Origin: Mesostigma viride
Lineage: Eukaryota > Streptophyta > Mesostigmatophyceae > Mesostigmatales > Mesostigmataceae
Assembly: GCA_009746045.1 (NCBI GenBank)
Contig: RPFO01000648.1
Location: 402,734 to 466,733, forward strand
Reading direction: 5' to 3'
DNA: 64,000 bases
Shown here: positions 22,605 through 36,200 of the stretch, one piece after another
Layout of the letters: each line of letters starts with the position of its first letter
How positions within the stretch are numbered: the stretch's first letter is position 1
The notes under the pieces: model-generated
The model's input: only the letters and a program-made list of their open reading frames with translations
Told to the model about the DNA's origin: nothing
Databases searched by the model: none
Position numbers and translations under genes: made by a program

Positions 22605-24213
22605 GAGTGCGGGAAACGAAATCCACAGAGCTGGCAATGCCGACTGACCTCTCTCTTTAATGTACCGCCATTATTTGCTGCTTGTCGCGCAAGTAGGAAC
22701 CGGCGCATTCCTCCATAAGCTGGGTCCTTTGAAGCCTCTGCAAGAAAGACTACAGGAGGATAAGAATCTGTACCCATTTGAGCCTACTCACCTCTTGCCT
22801 AAAGCTACACTGCCTACATGTATAGAGGAAGCAACGCCGACGGCTTGCATAAACTACACGCTATCCATTCCTGCATGCGAGAGTAGGATAGATTTATCGT
22901 ATATTTCATGATGCAATTCTTCAATGTCACCAATGTTTTCGCCACGTAACAACCACTTCATTACCAGCTCGTGGCTTTCTTCTAAAACGAGATGGGAAGT
23001 GGCCTGTTTTCAAACCTTCGACAATAAAGGATCCACAATACAAACGACCAAATTAGCTCCTTTCTTGATCGGCATTAATACCTACTTTAATATAAGCGTG
23101 GAACTTGCCGTTATTACAGCAATAGCCCAACGGCTGTCCATGGATACTTAATGTTTTTTCTTAGTGTATTTGTGTTGCGCGGAACGCTCGCGCGAACCAC
23201 GTTCCACCAAAAGAACGGGAGCGACCTGGCCGGGTTCCACGCGTCGCATGGCTGACGCAGTCTGTTATATGTGGCAGGTTGTGGCTTTAATATTGAGTCG
23301 AGTTGAGTTGAGTTTATTCCCGCGCCGGTGCACCGACAGGGGACCAGCCGTTGCCTTGAATATTGGGAACCGATTGCCCACACGTCTGGGCCGCATGTGA
23401 CTGCAGGCTTGAACGGCATGTCTGGTAGATACCAATGAAAAAGGGCGTAAAGAATCTCCCAACAGCAAAAAGTGGCGGAAAAATATCCGCAAGGCTGCAA
23501 TAGACAGCCACGTGGGAGTCGCCGGTGGTTCGCACAAGCAGCAGCAGAAGGATTACTGCGGAAGTACCTACACTAATAAACAATTCCAAATCTCTGCTGC
23601 CCATGTGCGGCGTGGGCAACAACAACAACAACAACAACACAACAATTAGGCGTGGGATTACACGACTGACTGATGAAGTGATGATGACTGACTGACTAAT
23701 GATTCTAATCAAACTGACTAGGAAAGCTGTCTAATCAATGCACTTCCTCCCTGGTAATTGGTATCAGGCGCGCTATCACTTATCACTTACCAGTTATCAG
23801 GCAGCTGGCCAGTCCAAGCAGCCATAGCGCATGATTGTCGATGAAAACTTGCCAATCGCTTTATTACCTGCCCGCCATTATTACAGCCTGCTGATCCATT
23901 AGTGCACTACTGCCTGGACTGGTAACCAAACTTCCACACTACGACGGCACAGAGCATGAATGGTGAACATCTGTTTTATGGAAGGACATAGTCAGCGCGC
24001 GTGGTTGCCGCATTTTATATCTTTCCTACCATAGCTGGCTGGACTCTGTTAGTCGCCAGTAATTATTGCAGTCAGTCATGGCTGGGGTTGCTACTTGATA
24101 ACAAGTTGAAGGGATGACGACTTCTCACGACTTCAAAGAATGTGTAGCATAGTTTTGAGGAACATCTGGTGTCGACCTGAATTCCTGCAATTAACCTGCT
24201 GAAGCATCTAAAA
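22605..24213. promoter_or_regulatory. Head-to-head intergenic region between the WDR13-type and exostosin-like genes
   Basis: 1.6 kb separate the minus-strand start at 22604 from the plus-strand gene start at 24260, so both 5' regulatory regions must lie here or overlap. It holds a short GAGTTGA run (23295-23310) and an (ACA)n run (about 23620-23640). I see no TATA box or other element that can be assigned with confidence. Confidence 0.45.
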
Positions 24214-24249
24214 ATGGCGGTTTCTTCAACAATTGTCTCTACCGCATAA
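24214..24249 (+). promoter_or_regulatory. Upstream ORF of 11 codons in the exostosin-like leader
   Basis: ATG at 24214 opens an 11-codon frame ending in TAA at 24249, ten bases before the main ATG at 24260. If the leader starts upstream of 24214, ribosomes would meet this frame first, so it could lower translation of the main product. This is seen in sequence; the effect is inference. Confidence 0.4.
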
Positions 24250-24259
24250 TCGCTGCAAG

Positions 24260-27200
24260 ATGTGGCCATGGCTTCGTCCTTCAACTGCCTTGCTTCTGGT
24301 CATGCTGATGCATCTGAGCGGCTTACTGAGTGCCGCCCCAGTTCGGGAAGTCCGGGCAAAGAGCCGATGCCCCGAGGCCTGTACCCTGCACGGCACGTGC
24401 GACGAGTCACGCGGCGTATGTTCATGCCCTCTAGGCTGGGGAGGTGCTGACTGCACGGTCGACGCCACGCCTGCGTGCCAGCTCACCAAGGAGTACCGCG
24501 TCCCCTGCACCACCCACCTGGCGATGACCTGTGCGTGCCGCAACCAGTGCGAGGCGCAGCTGGGCATGCCCATGGAGGGCAAGACGCCATGCTACCTGTG
24601 GGACCCCACCCAGGCCCCTTCAGCGGAGGAGGACGGCAGTGCGGTGCTTGACAAGCTGTACCACTCGGCGCAGGTGCTTCGCCGCATCATGCACGATGCT
24701 GCCTGCCCGGCAAGGGATGCCCCGGTAGATGCTGGCCGACGTGCCCTCCTCGCTGCGGCAGCTCCACAGGCCGCGGTCGGGCCACGCCATGCCGCACAGC
24801 TGTCATCTCGTGCGGCGTCGATTGGTGAGGACCATCTTGGGAGCATCGGGAAGTGGGCCGCAGCCAGCACCGCCGCGGCCGCCAGCATGGGGTCGATGGG
24901 GGACGGCGGCAGCAGCAGTCGAGCGACAGGTGGTGCGGCCACCCAGAGGAGGCCGGCGCCTGCGGCTCGTGTCTCCTCCCCATCCACCCCATGGGACGGC
25001 ACATCCCCACAGTTTGCGCGGCACGAGGTGACCGGGGAGTGCCTCGAGCTGTCGCCCATCGGCCACACCAACATGGCGGTGGCCGATGATGGCACTATTG
25101 TGGGGGACGGGCCGGACACCACGCTGTCACCTGTCACCGGCAAGGTACAGCGCGCGACTGCTGGCATGTGGGGACAGCGAGTCGTGCGCTGCGTTGGCAG
25201 GGGGTGGCAGTGGGTGGCAAGGGGTGGCAGTAGGAGGCATGGGGTGGTTGATGCTAGGGGGGGATTGGGGACTGGCATTGCCACCAGGGGAGGGCCACAA
25301 CAGGGTCTACTCAGTTGGGGGCAGTTTGCAGGCGCAAGCGTCGCCCGCTGAAGTTTTGCTGGGCACGTGATATGTGTCGCATCCACAGCCACCATACTGT
25401 GCTGCGTCGCTTGTCCCTGCTTGGTGGCCTGCTTGCTGCACCACACCCACTGCGCGGCTCGTATGCCAAGGGGTAGGCGTCATGCCGCCAGGTATGGCCA
25501 GCGGGTGTTGTGATAGTGCCACCTTGCCCACCTCCCTGTGGCTTGGTGAGGCTGCCACCCATCGCTCGAGGTTATTGTCTCAAGGAAACGCACACACGTA
25601 AGGTTGCGCCATGGTGTCAAAGGGGCAAGGGGGACAGATGACCGCTTGGGGCAGGCACTTGGAATCGTTTCGGGGGATGTGATTGGCCCATGGAAGCCGC
25701 AGCCTTGGGCCAGGGAGGGCCCACTTGCAGGTGGGGATTGCCTTCCAAGGGTGTTCGTCAGCGCTATTAAAATCCTAATCCTTATTCAGCAGCTCTACAT
25801 GCTCCTCATGCACGCATGCCTCATGATGGGCACAACTAAACCCTTAACCCTAAACGAACACTCGCTGGCCGAAATAGCCTCCCTGTGTGCATGCATGCCT
25901 GAGACGCGCGCCCCCCGTGTGCTGGCCAGCCCCTGTGACCCCCTGCTCGGCCGGATGAACCTGCTGACCTACGCTCGGCGGTCACTGTGCATGCTGCCAT
26001 GTGCTGCCACCTGCCCCCTTGTCCCCGTCCCCACCTGGCAGATGCTCATCCACACGTTGCCCCCCAGCCGCTGCCCGAACAACTGCCACTGGCACGGCTA
26101 CTGCGAACCCACCGGTGCGTACCCGCCCCCTGATACCCTGCCTGGGCCGCTGCCAGGTTCCACGTTCTCGTTCCACCAGCTTGTGCCGCATGTGTCAACA
26201 TCATGGCAAGCCAATCCCCTTTCAAATAAGGGTTGCCGTACGAAGCCGTAGCAACTGTGCTAGACCCATAGGTCACTATACTGGTCACTGCAGCACTTGG
26301 GCGGTTGCCTTGCGAAAGCCGTAGGTGTCGCCCACGCTGCAGAGTGTGGCGGTAGCGTGCGTGGCGGGTGTGCTCATGCCTGCCATGCTGCGTGTACTGC
26401 GGGGCCTGGCCAGCGTGCGCAGACAGGCAGATCTGCCAGCTGTGCAGCTCGTGAGCCAGGGTATCCTCAGGTGCATGGGAACGTTGTGTGCCGGGATCCA
26501 TGCGAAGCTTCTACCTTTCACCCAGGTAATGGTGATGAGGAGGACCAGGGTGGGCACCGCCTCCTCGCTCGCAGGGCCAGCAGCCAAGTCGGCACCTGAC
26601 ACCCGCGCCCGGACTTGCATATGCACCGAGAGCCATGGCAGGACCTGCATCCGCACCGAGAGCCATGGCAGTGTTAAGGGTGTTGGGTACGAGAGCCATG
26701 GCGACTGATACAATGGCAGGCATGCCCACAGGCGCCATCGCTGCACAGTAGCTGATGGAGCCGAGGTGGCTTTTGCTGGGGCGATGTCCTGCCGCGCGGC
26801 GCTCTGCAGGGGTGTGTTGTGCCGTGATGTGTTATGCCATAATGCAGGGTGCTACACCACGGACATGGCGCATTTACCAAGCATTGGCACATGAACACGG
26901 TCTTCAATCAACATGCATTGAATCATGTTTCCATTCATGTTTTGGAGCCACGTGTTGTATTATGACTGTGTTCCCGCCTGCCAGGCAAGCCGGAGGGCCG
27001 CTGCACGTGTTTCATCGGCTGGGTCGGGCGCGACTGCAGGGAGGTCGACCACAACGTGTGGTGCCCCAGCAACTGCCAGGGTCCCACGCGTGGCGTCTGC
27101 GAGGGGGGGTTCTGCCGCTGTAAACGTGGATTCTTTGGTGCGTCTGCTATGTATGCTAACACGACAAATGTATAATTGTCTACTGTACACGTGTCTGCTG

Positions 27201-30200
27201 TATAATTGTCTGCTGTACGAGGCACAAACGGTGTTGCTGGGCTTGGTGTTGTATCGGTACGGCCACCTTGTGTGGTTGGGCTTGGTGTTGTATCGGTACG
27301 GCCACCTTGTTGTTGTTGGGCTTGGTGTTGTATCGGTACGGCCACCTTGTGTGGTTGGGCTTGGTGTTGTATTGGTACGGCCACCTTGTTGTTGTTGGGC
27401 TTGGTGTTGTATCGGTACGGCCACCTTGTTGTTGTTGGGCTTGGTGTTGTATCGGTACGGCCACCTTGTGTTGTTGGGCTTGGTATTGTTTCGGTACGGC
27501 CACCTTGTTGTTGTTGGGCTTGGTGTTGTATCGGTACGGCCACCTTGTTGTTGTTGGGCTTGGTGTTGTATCGGTACGGCCACCTTGTTGTTGTTGGGCT
27601 TGGTGTTGTATCGGTACGGCCACCTTGTTGTTGTTGGGCTTGGTGTTGTATCGGTACGGCCACCTTGTTGTTGTTGGGCTTGGTGTTGTATCGGTACGGC
27701 CACCTTGTTGTTGTTGGGCTTGGTGTTGTATCGGTACGGCCACCTTGTGTTGTTGGGCTTGGTGTTGTATCGGTACGGCCACCTTGTGTTGCTGGGCTCG
27801 GTGTTGTATCGGTACGGCCACCTTGTTGTTGTTGGGCTTGGTGTTGTATCGGTACGGCCACCTTGTTGTTGTTGGGCTTGGTGCTGTATCGGTACGGCCA
27901 CCTTGTTGTATTTGCCGCCACACGCATTTGGTTGACAGATGCATGCTACTCCGCCAACCCATGCCGTCGCCTTTCTGCCGCACCTACTTTACTGCCCATG
28001 GTTTTCCGCGCGCCCCCCTCAGGCATGGATTGCTCGCTCACCCTGAGCAAGAGCGGAGTGGAGGTGCTGAACAAGGCGGGGAACCGTGGGCTGCCCCCAG
28101 GGACGTACCTGCAGCCTCGCATGTACTGGGAGGAGGAGGCACCTGCCAGGGACGCGGGGGACACCACCACACCTGCACCGGTGTCGCCGGCCATTTACGT
28201 GTACGACCTGCCCCCCATCTACACCACATGGCGGACGCAAGCGCGAGGGTCCAAGGACCTGCCCACCGACTTCTCTCGCAAGGGTAGGGTGCTAGATTGG
28301 GTTGTGGTAGCAGACAAGCACTGGAGAGCATTTAACAGGTGAAGAAACAGGTGGTTGCGTATTGTGAACGTTGGCGATAAGACGACAGGGTCTGTTCGGC
28401 CTTCCAGACCCGTATACCGTAGAACCTGGGTGCCACACTGCTGCGTACTAGTTAGAGTGGGGTACCATGTCTTCAACGCGTTCGATTTTTAAAAACTTTT
28501 GGCACCGCTCTCACGACAGTGGGGCAGCACAGGCAGTTCACAATAGGGATGCCTGTTGTGGCTGATGCTTGCATGCTCTCAACAATCGAAGTAATTCACC
28601 CCTACGGCCAATTTTCTTATCGGGCTGCCTTGCGCGCCCCACCCCATGTCCCAACCTTGCCCCATGTCCCTCACCAGCCGTCACAGGGGCTGGTTTCTGC
28701 CCTTTTGGGCGTGTGTGATGTGACGACCTGGCAGGGCCCAACCGATGCAACATGTCAAAGGATACTGCCAGCTGCCAGCTTATGTTAGCAGCCTCTCCCG
28801 CATGGCCTCGCCCTGTCTCCCGCATGGCAACCTTGCCCTTCCCGCCACAGGCAACCTGTACTGGACGGAGCGGTTGCTGAGCTCTGCCCACCGAGTCTCG
28901 GATGCGTCCAAAGCAGATTACTTCTTCCTGCCGATCCTGGGCTCCAGGTAAGTATTTATACCTCCTATCAATTGGCACCCCTCTCTTTCCCCTGGCCATC
29001 CTGGGCTCCAGGTGCGCCTCATGGGGACAGCTGTCGCACCGTGCTGAACACTTTCCTTATTCTATCCTGCCGTTGGCCTTGTATCCTGGTTTAGACCTGT
29101 TGTGATTGATGTCCCATCAACAACGGGTCTGAACCCTGACACGCTCGGTCATGTCACCAGCTGGGATTCCTCGGAAATGGTGTTCCTGTCCCTGTGGCTT
29201 GACACGCAGCCGAAGGGTGCTGCATGAGTCTGTTGCACCCTCCCTGGCATGGCCCAGAACCTGCCAACTTAGCCATGCAGACCAGACCCTGGTGGCAGGC
29301 TGTTATGCCTGGATCTGCCACTGAGCTTGCGAAGTTGTCACGAAACTGTGCGAGGTGACCCCGGCTCCTCTCTCTTCAGGGCCTTCTACTCCCGCTGCAA
29401 AGTCGTGTCGCCTCTTTACATATGCTTCATGTTGGGCATCCGTTTGCAGGTCTGCCCCCTGCCCCCTGCCCCTGGCCAGGCACCCAATACCGCGTGGTCC
29501 CATGTGGCGTGCGCCCTCACGTCAAATGTGCATGGGTTTCCTGCCCAGCAACATCTCCTATCATTTTTTAACACCCGCACACCGGCACTGCCTGTTCGGT
29601 TCACCCCGGGGCCCGACCAGGTACACCAACAACCGTACGGCAGCTATCGAGTGGGCCGCCAACGACCCGCCGACGGCCCACCTGTGGGTCGGCGTGTTTG
29701 ATGAGGCGAAAGGTGAGCGCGCTGCTTGTCAGCAACCCTTTGGCTGGTCCTGTACTCTATGTTTTTTTTAATACACACACATGCATACGCTATGGAGTAC
29801 CACACCTTTGCGAGTTGATGTGGGCAGTTGCCAAAGAGAGCACGGGGTCTTCTAGGGCAAAGGAGTGCTGCCGTCAGTCCACTGTGCCGGCCTTACTAGA
29901 TTCAGCCTTGATGCACCCGTGGAGATTGCTTCCTGCCACTGCAGTTGAGTGCAGCGTGTGTTGAAAACAGGTCCCACCTCCGCACCTGCTTGGCTAGGTT
30001 TCCTGCAGTAATGTTTCTGCCCTTTTGCACCCTTACCGGGACATGCCTGGCGATCTTTTCAGGGACATGCCCTGGAGAGGAATGGCAGGGTGGGCGCCCC
30101 ATAGTTCACGTTCTCATATGCTACCCTCCATCCACACGGCGGAGGGGCCGCCCATATCTCTGCTGGTATTTCGCTCTTTCTTCACCCCAATGCCATTACA

Positions 30201-33200
30201 TGCCACCATTCCTACAATGCTGCTCTTCTTTACCCCAGCGATCTGCCTTACAATGCCACGCCTCGCGACGGCCTGTCTGGCAACACCAGGTCTTGAGACT
30301 CTGTTTTCTAAAACCCTGTTTCTTCCCTTCATGCATTGTGTCGGCTCGCCAATGACTCCTTTGCCACCCTGCAGGGACAGCAGCGAAGGCGTTGCGCGGC
30401 GGGCGGACCCCAACGCGTGTCCTTGTGGCCCCTCCAGGGTTGGAGGCGCGCCACCTCATGGTGCTACTGGACGACATCGGCTCGCTGCCCTACTGGGGCG
30501 GCACGCGGACTGACATACTGTCCAAAATACGCAAGTGAGGATGGGGGTTGGCGCGTATGCAAGTAAAAATATGCGGTTGGCGCGTGTGCAAGTAAAAATA
30601 TGCGGGTTGGCGCGTGTGCAAGTGAGGATGGGGGTTGGCGCGTGTGCAAGTAAAAATATGCGGGTTGGCGCGTGTGCAAGTAAAAATGTGCGGGTTGGCG
30701 CGTATGCAAGTGAGGATTGGGTTTGGCCACGTTGGTGCTGGCCACGCAGGTGCCAGCCGCGTGCTGGCGAGGTGCCGTGCGGCCTGCCTTTTGCCTGCTG
30801 GCGGCAGTGGGAACGCGCTCCTCTGGTTCCAGGCTCGTGCTGCCACCAAGTACTACTATTAGCGTGCCGCCGATCCAACGTAGCCAGCGCTAGTAGTGGT
30901 GCTTGTAGCTGGTTGGTCCTCCCTGGCTTTTTTGCTTGTGAGGCCGCCCTGTCACAGCCCTTAGCCAAGCTGCATGTTACCCAGTCACAGCCCTTAGCCA
31001 AGCTGCATGTTACCCAGTCACAGCCCTTAGCCAAGCTGCATGTTACCCAAGAACCGCTCGACACTTTTGATCCTGGTCAAGTTTTGGCTGGGCACTCAGC
31101 TGCTTAACCCTTGTTCTTACTTATCTTTGTTCAGGTGATGATGTGGGGCAGGAAATAACCATGGGTGGTACCCAAACCGCGGCATGGGGGTGCACAGGGT
31201 GTCAAAGCCCGCCTGGCATGGTCAGCCGGCCTCCGCGGGGGGCGGATGGCCGACCACGGATTGTGCCCCGTGCTGTACCAGGGTGGTGGCGGATGGCATG
31301 GCTCCCACGTCGTGCCGACGACACCTGTCGCTCAGTGCAGCCTCTGCAGCGCGCCAGACAACAGCTGTGAGCACTGTCCGCGCCCGCCAGCAACAGACCC
31401 CCTTCATCCCTGCGGTACTTGTCGTGTTAATTGTCGTGTTACTTGTCGTGCTACTTGTCGTGGGAATGCGCTGCCCACACCCACTGGCGAACGTGCCGTG
31501 TGGTGGGTCGCTGCGCTGTGGTCTACTTGAACTCTTGGTCACTGTATTGCGTGTGTTGGTCACACTAAGGGGGTTGGCTTGTGATAATGTTGTGTATCCT
31601 CTTGTTGGTCACTGTACCCGCTTGTTGGTCACTGTACCCCGCAGCAAGCTGATCATCCTGCAGCACTATGGCCTCTACGAGAGCGAACCCAAGGGCAAAG
31701 TGCGCGCCGAGTTTGAGGCATTGGGGGCGCCGTTCCGGCCTGGGCAGGTACGCGGCGCTTTACGTAGGTGGCAAATGTGGAGGCATCGGTGGGGAGCAGG
31801 TGCTTGTGTGGCATGTTTGGCCCGATAGGGGTCTGGTGCGGGTACTTGGGTGGCATGTCTTGGCCAGACGAGGTATGCACGAAGCGGGTGCCGTTCTTGT
31901 GGCGTATTTGGGCAGGTGGTGATGTCTGCATGCCTTAGTGGGCAGCCAGGGCTGTGCAGCGCATCATCTCTCCTCATGCCGTTACGACAGCGGTCGCATG
32001 CAGGTTGCCGGGTGGCCAAACCCATATGAGGATTGGTGGGCAGGAGCGGTTCACCCAAGGCAAGGGGATTGGGAAAGGGACAGAAAGTGGGGGAGGTTAT
32101 GTAACATTTGGTTGAAATTCTTCTACCTCCTAATCACGCGCCTGATTGCCCATGACCCTGCCATCACCCTGCTTGGCGCACAGGCAGCGGTGGTTCCCCC
32201 CCTGTGCATGCACTGTACAGAGGCCAGTTTGTCCTACGGAAAAAGGGCATGGGGAAGCTGTAATCCCTTTTCGCTGCGCAAGGCAACGCCTTGAAAGTAG
32301 AATACGGTTCGAGCCGCCGGGTGCTTTGGTGCATGGCCCACTTCCCATTCTTAGCGCATAGGTGGTGTGGCTGCGGCTTGCTGTTGTTGTCAAAGGCGCT
32401 GCAACCTGTTATCATGTTTGGGTGGAGGGGGGTGGGGGCAGCACGACGTGTGGTCGCACCTTTCGCATGCATCGCTGGTTCCATCCGGAGGTGCTCGACC
32501 ACATGCTGACACCTGCGCACTTGCACCACCGCGAGCGTGGCGATGGCACAGCGTCGTGAAGGGAGGCGATGCCACAGTGGCCTCGGAGTCTGTGCATCCT
32601 TGTCCACCCACACACCTGCCAGCCAGCACACCTGTAACCGTGGCGACCGCATGCCATCCAGGATAAAAGTTGGCTTTCCATAAAAGTGACAATCAATAAT
32701 AAAAGTGGATCGTGTCTTTGCATGGTTTCCCACTTGCACACCCGTGATGCGTCTTTGTGTGTGTGTGTGCGTCTTTGTGTGTGTGTGTGTGTGTTGTGTG
32801 TGTGTGTGTGTGCGTCTTTGTGTGTGTGTGTGTTGTGTGTGTTGTGTGTGTGTGTGTTGTGTGTGTGTGTGTGCATCGCAGGACGTCCTGATCCCCCCAG
32901 AGAACGACATGACGGCGCTGCAGGCGCGCTCGCCGTACGTGGCGGGCGTGCCCTCACTGGAGCGCAACCTGACGCTCTTCTTCTCTGGCGCAGTGTACCC
33001 CACGGGCCCGCACGCGCGCACGCTCATATTTAACCACTGGGGGTGGGGCAAGACGCCCCCTGGGTGGATTCTTATTGACACGAACACGCAGGTATGTTTT
33101 TGCTGTATGTGCGCGCCGGGGGGGCAATGGTTAATTCTGCAATGGATGCCTCCGTTAGCCTTAGTGTGGGCATGTCCTGCACCCTCGGGGGCCGCATGAT

Positions 33201-36200
33201 GGACCCAAAAACGGCCGCTACCAACCGTAGCATCGGGATCCCTTATTTGCATCCACCAATCCCAGCATTGTATACCTTGCGCCTTGTAGAGACGTTAGCA
33301 CACCTGCGCAGTAGTGAGGTGTCTGTGGAAAGCCGAACGCCTGGCGCACACGCACGAATGTAGGCACCCAGGCTGTGTTCACAGTAGGGGTCGCATAGTA
33401 GAGGTCGCATGTATGCGGTGAAGAGTGCCCCTGGACTTGCCCCTGTGCTGCAGGCCCTCCAGGCCACCGTGGGGCCACCGATGGACCAGAGCAATCCACC
33501 GAGTGGCTCCTCGCGGGAACGGCCGTACTGCTGCTCGCCGTTGTTGCGGCCCTTTGGTGCGGTCGTACTGCGGCTCACGGCTTGTTCCGCAACGATGTGT
33601 GCGCAGTGCTTGTATCGTGCACCGCAGCGCCCGTGAGGACAAGGCCACAGCGAATGCCAGGCTCAGGTGCCGTGTGTCCTTGGTCATACCGTGCAGTGCA
33701 GTGGTGGTGAGGGGGGGGGGGGGTCCCATGAGCCAATCGTGAAGTCCTGTGGGGGAGGGAGAGAGGGTAAGACGAGCGCAGCCACGTTCCTGCGAGACAT
33801 TAATTAATTAAAAGGACGTGACTGCAACATGTGGGTACCAATGAAGGAACTTTTGAAACCCATATACAGCGGGAGGGCGCCCTAGCTTCTTTCACTGCCT
33901 GCGAGACGTGTGTCAGAGCGCGCACAACATGCACGGCGTTTCCTGTGAGGCACCAGTAGGTGTTGCATCAGCAGCCGTCACGTGCTCTTCATCAATACCT
34001 CCCTACGGTATCTGTTGTATGCAGCCAACAAGAGGGAGATCTTGTAGAGGCCTGGCTTACTCCCTGGCGGCACCTGGTGATGTTTGCCCTCCCCGTGCGC
34101 GCGCAGGGGTCGGACCGTCTCTACTGGGAGCACTACGCGTCGTCCGTGTTCTGCCTGGGGGTGGAGGGCAAGGGCGGGGGGTGGGGTCGCCGCACCAGCC
34201 TGTCCATGCTCATGGGATGCATCCCCGTCATCATCGAAGAGAAGCAGTCGCTGCCCTTTGATGAGGTAATGCAGTCGCTGCCCTTTAATGAGGTACTGCG
34301 GGTGTTGCCGGTTGTTAAGGTAACGCGGTTGCTGGCCTTGTGCTGATGTTCACCGTGCATGCGCGCTCTGGGGGTGCTTGCTGCCACTCCGGTCAAGCCT
34401 AGGGGACCGACGACAGACTTCCATCCGCTTTAAGGTGCTATAGTTGGTAATCTCGAATGGAAGCTTATTGCAGCAGGCAACAGCGGCTGCGTAGGGCGGC
34501 CTGTACGCATCGTGTTCTCATTGGTGTCAGATGGTGGCACGGTGGGCAGTGACATCTGCCCGCGGGCGCCTTTTGGTGGACAATGGTTCTGTCGGATGGT
34601 GGCGACCCGTGTGCTTCCTTTTGCGGCCAGTTTCATCATGCTCTGATGGCGCATGGCTTGTCCGCGCCACCTGTCATTGCAAGTTGTGTTTCGACTTGCG
34701 GGTTTCATGCCATGACGCCACCAGCCGCATGGCGGCACCACTGCTATCCCAGGCATCAATTTGACTGGTCTCGCTTGTCAAGAAACCAACGCTTGATGTC
34801 TTGACAACAACATGCATTTGGCTGGTGCTCATACTTGTGCACGCCCTGCCAGGTGTGGGCGTGGGACCGCTTCTCGCTGCGCCTGAGCTACAGCCACATC
34901 CCCAAGCTGAAGGAGATCCTGGAGGGCATCCCCCAGCACAAGGTGCGGCCGCACGCGGACCTCCCTTGGTCGCCGTCATTGCTGGCACACACCACGCTTG
35001 CTGGGACACAAGCAAGCAATCAAGTATGCATATGCAAGCAAGTTGGCTGTCGGCCCTGGTTTGACCTGACAGTTGCTGCACAAGCGCAGCAGCAGATACC
35101 AGGTTGTCGGTCAGACCAATCAGCTGCAAGCTTTTGTATCAGCTTCTTGTCACCAAACTCAATTCATTTCTGGGCTGGCAAGAAAGGAATTGCTTGTGCA
35201 TGAAGGTGTGTTGTGAATGGGTTCTGTAGTCTTTCATTCTCGAGTTTCACGGACCATAGAGCTGCGTACCCGTTTCTAACGTCGGTTTCTTTTGCATCCC
35301 ATCAACCATTATTCATCACCCCTTCATGGCCCGCCGAGGTGAACCCAGTCAAATGGAGATGGCCCTGCCCATTCTGTGGCTCGTGGCCATTCCTCACTGA
35401 CCACGGAGCCACATGCATGCACGTAACGGCCCATGTCCCCCCATGCCCTGTGCTCGTGCCAGGTGGCGGCAATGCAGCGCGAGCTGGCGTGCGTGGTGCC
35501 AATGATGACCTGGTCCTCCTTCTGGGGCGCGCTGCCCTTCAAGCGGACGGGGGCGGGCGAAGGGCACGCGGGGGGGCCCACATCAAAGACGGAGACGTTT
35601 GACCGCGACGCCTTTGACGCGTTTGCGATGACGATGGAGGTGCTGCGGCGGCGGCTGCAGCATGCCCCGGTGACACACACAGCCGTACGTGCCACCCATG
35701 CAGCTTGCAGGATGCCCCTTGGTGGCACTGTGCTCGTTCTTGTTGGCCATTTTATCTGTCCGTTTGGTTTTTGTCGTCATGGTTCGGTGATCTTCCCTAC
35801 GTTGTGCCGGCAGTCGTCCTTTGCAAATACTGCTCTCGTCCTTGAGCCGGTCGGGCTCATGCTTCCGTCTGAAAATTGTTTGGGGTGTGTGCATCTGTTT
35901 GTCTGCGTGAGTTTGCTTGATGTCTTCCTTTTGCCGCCTTGCCATGTTGTAGTGAGTATGTGTCCACCTGTTGGCAGGGCATGCACCCATTGTGAGGATG
36001 ACAACGTGTCACTCAGTTGCTCAGCATCATCTGGCTCTGCTGCCATCCATTTCACTTCATGTACATTTATGGCACCGTCGCATAAGTAAATGTGTTTATT
36101 TTTTCCTCATTGGTTCATTACTATGCAAACATCTGTCGGCAAGTTGTCAGCTGCATGCCAATATTGTCGCAATCCTCGTCAGCACAGCTGGTAGTTCCCT

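Noticed and set aside
26925-28342. 330-380 codon frames on both strands around the VLYRYGHL repeat
   Set aside because: Produced by the 37-40 bp minisatellite in intron 3; only the true exon parts at each end belong to the exostosin-like protein.
29380-29449. Candidate extra exon of the exostosin-like gene (AFYSRCKVVSPLYICF...)
   Set aside because: Good splice sites, but including it breaks the phase into the next exon (29621), while skipping it joins exons 5 and 6 in frame with family-like sequence.
32283-32320. GGTTCGAGCC resembling a tRNA T-arm
   Set aside because: No matching acceptor, D or anticodon stems can be folded around it; no tRNA gene was found anywhere in the window.
33850-33960. 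Possible exon giving a YSG-type exostosin motif
   Set aside because: The TATACAGCGGG sequence belongs to a truncated retroelement with target duplications, and exons 9 and 10 join in phase without it.
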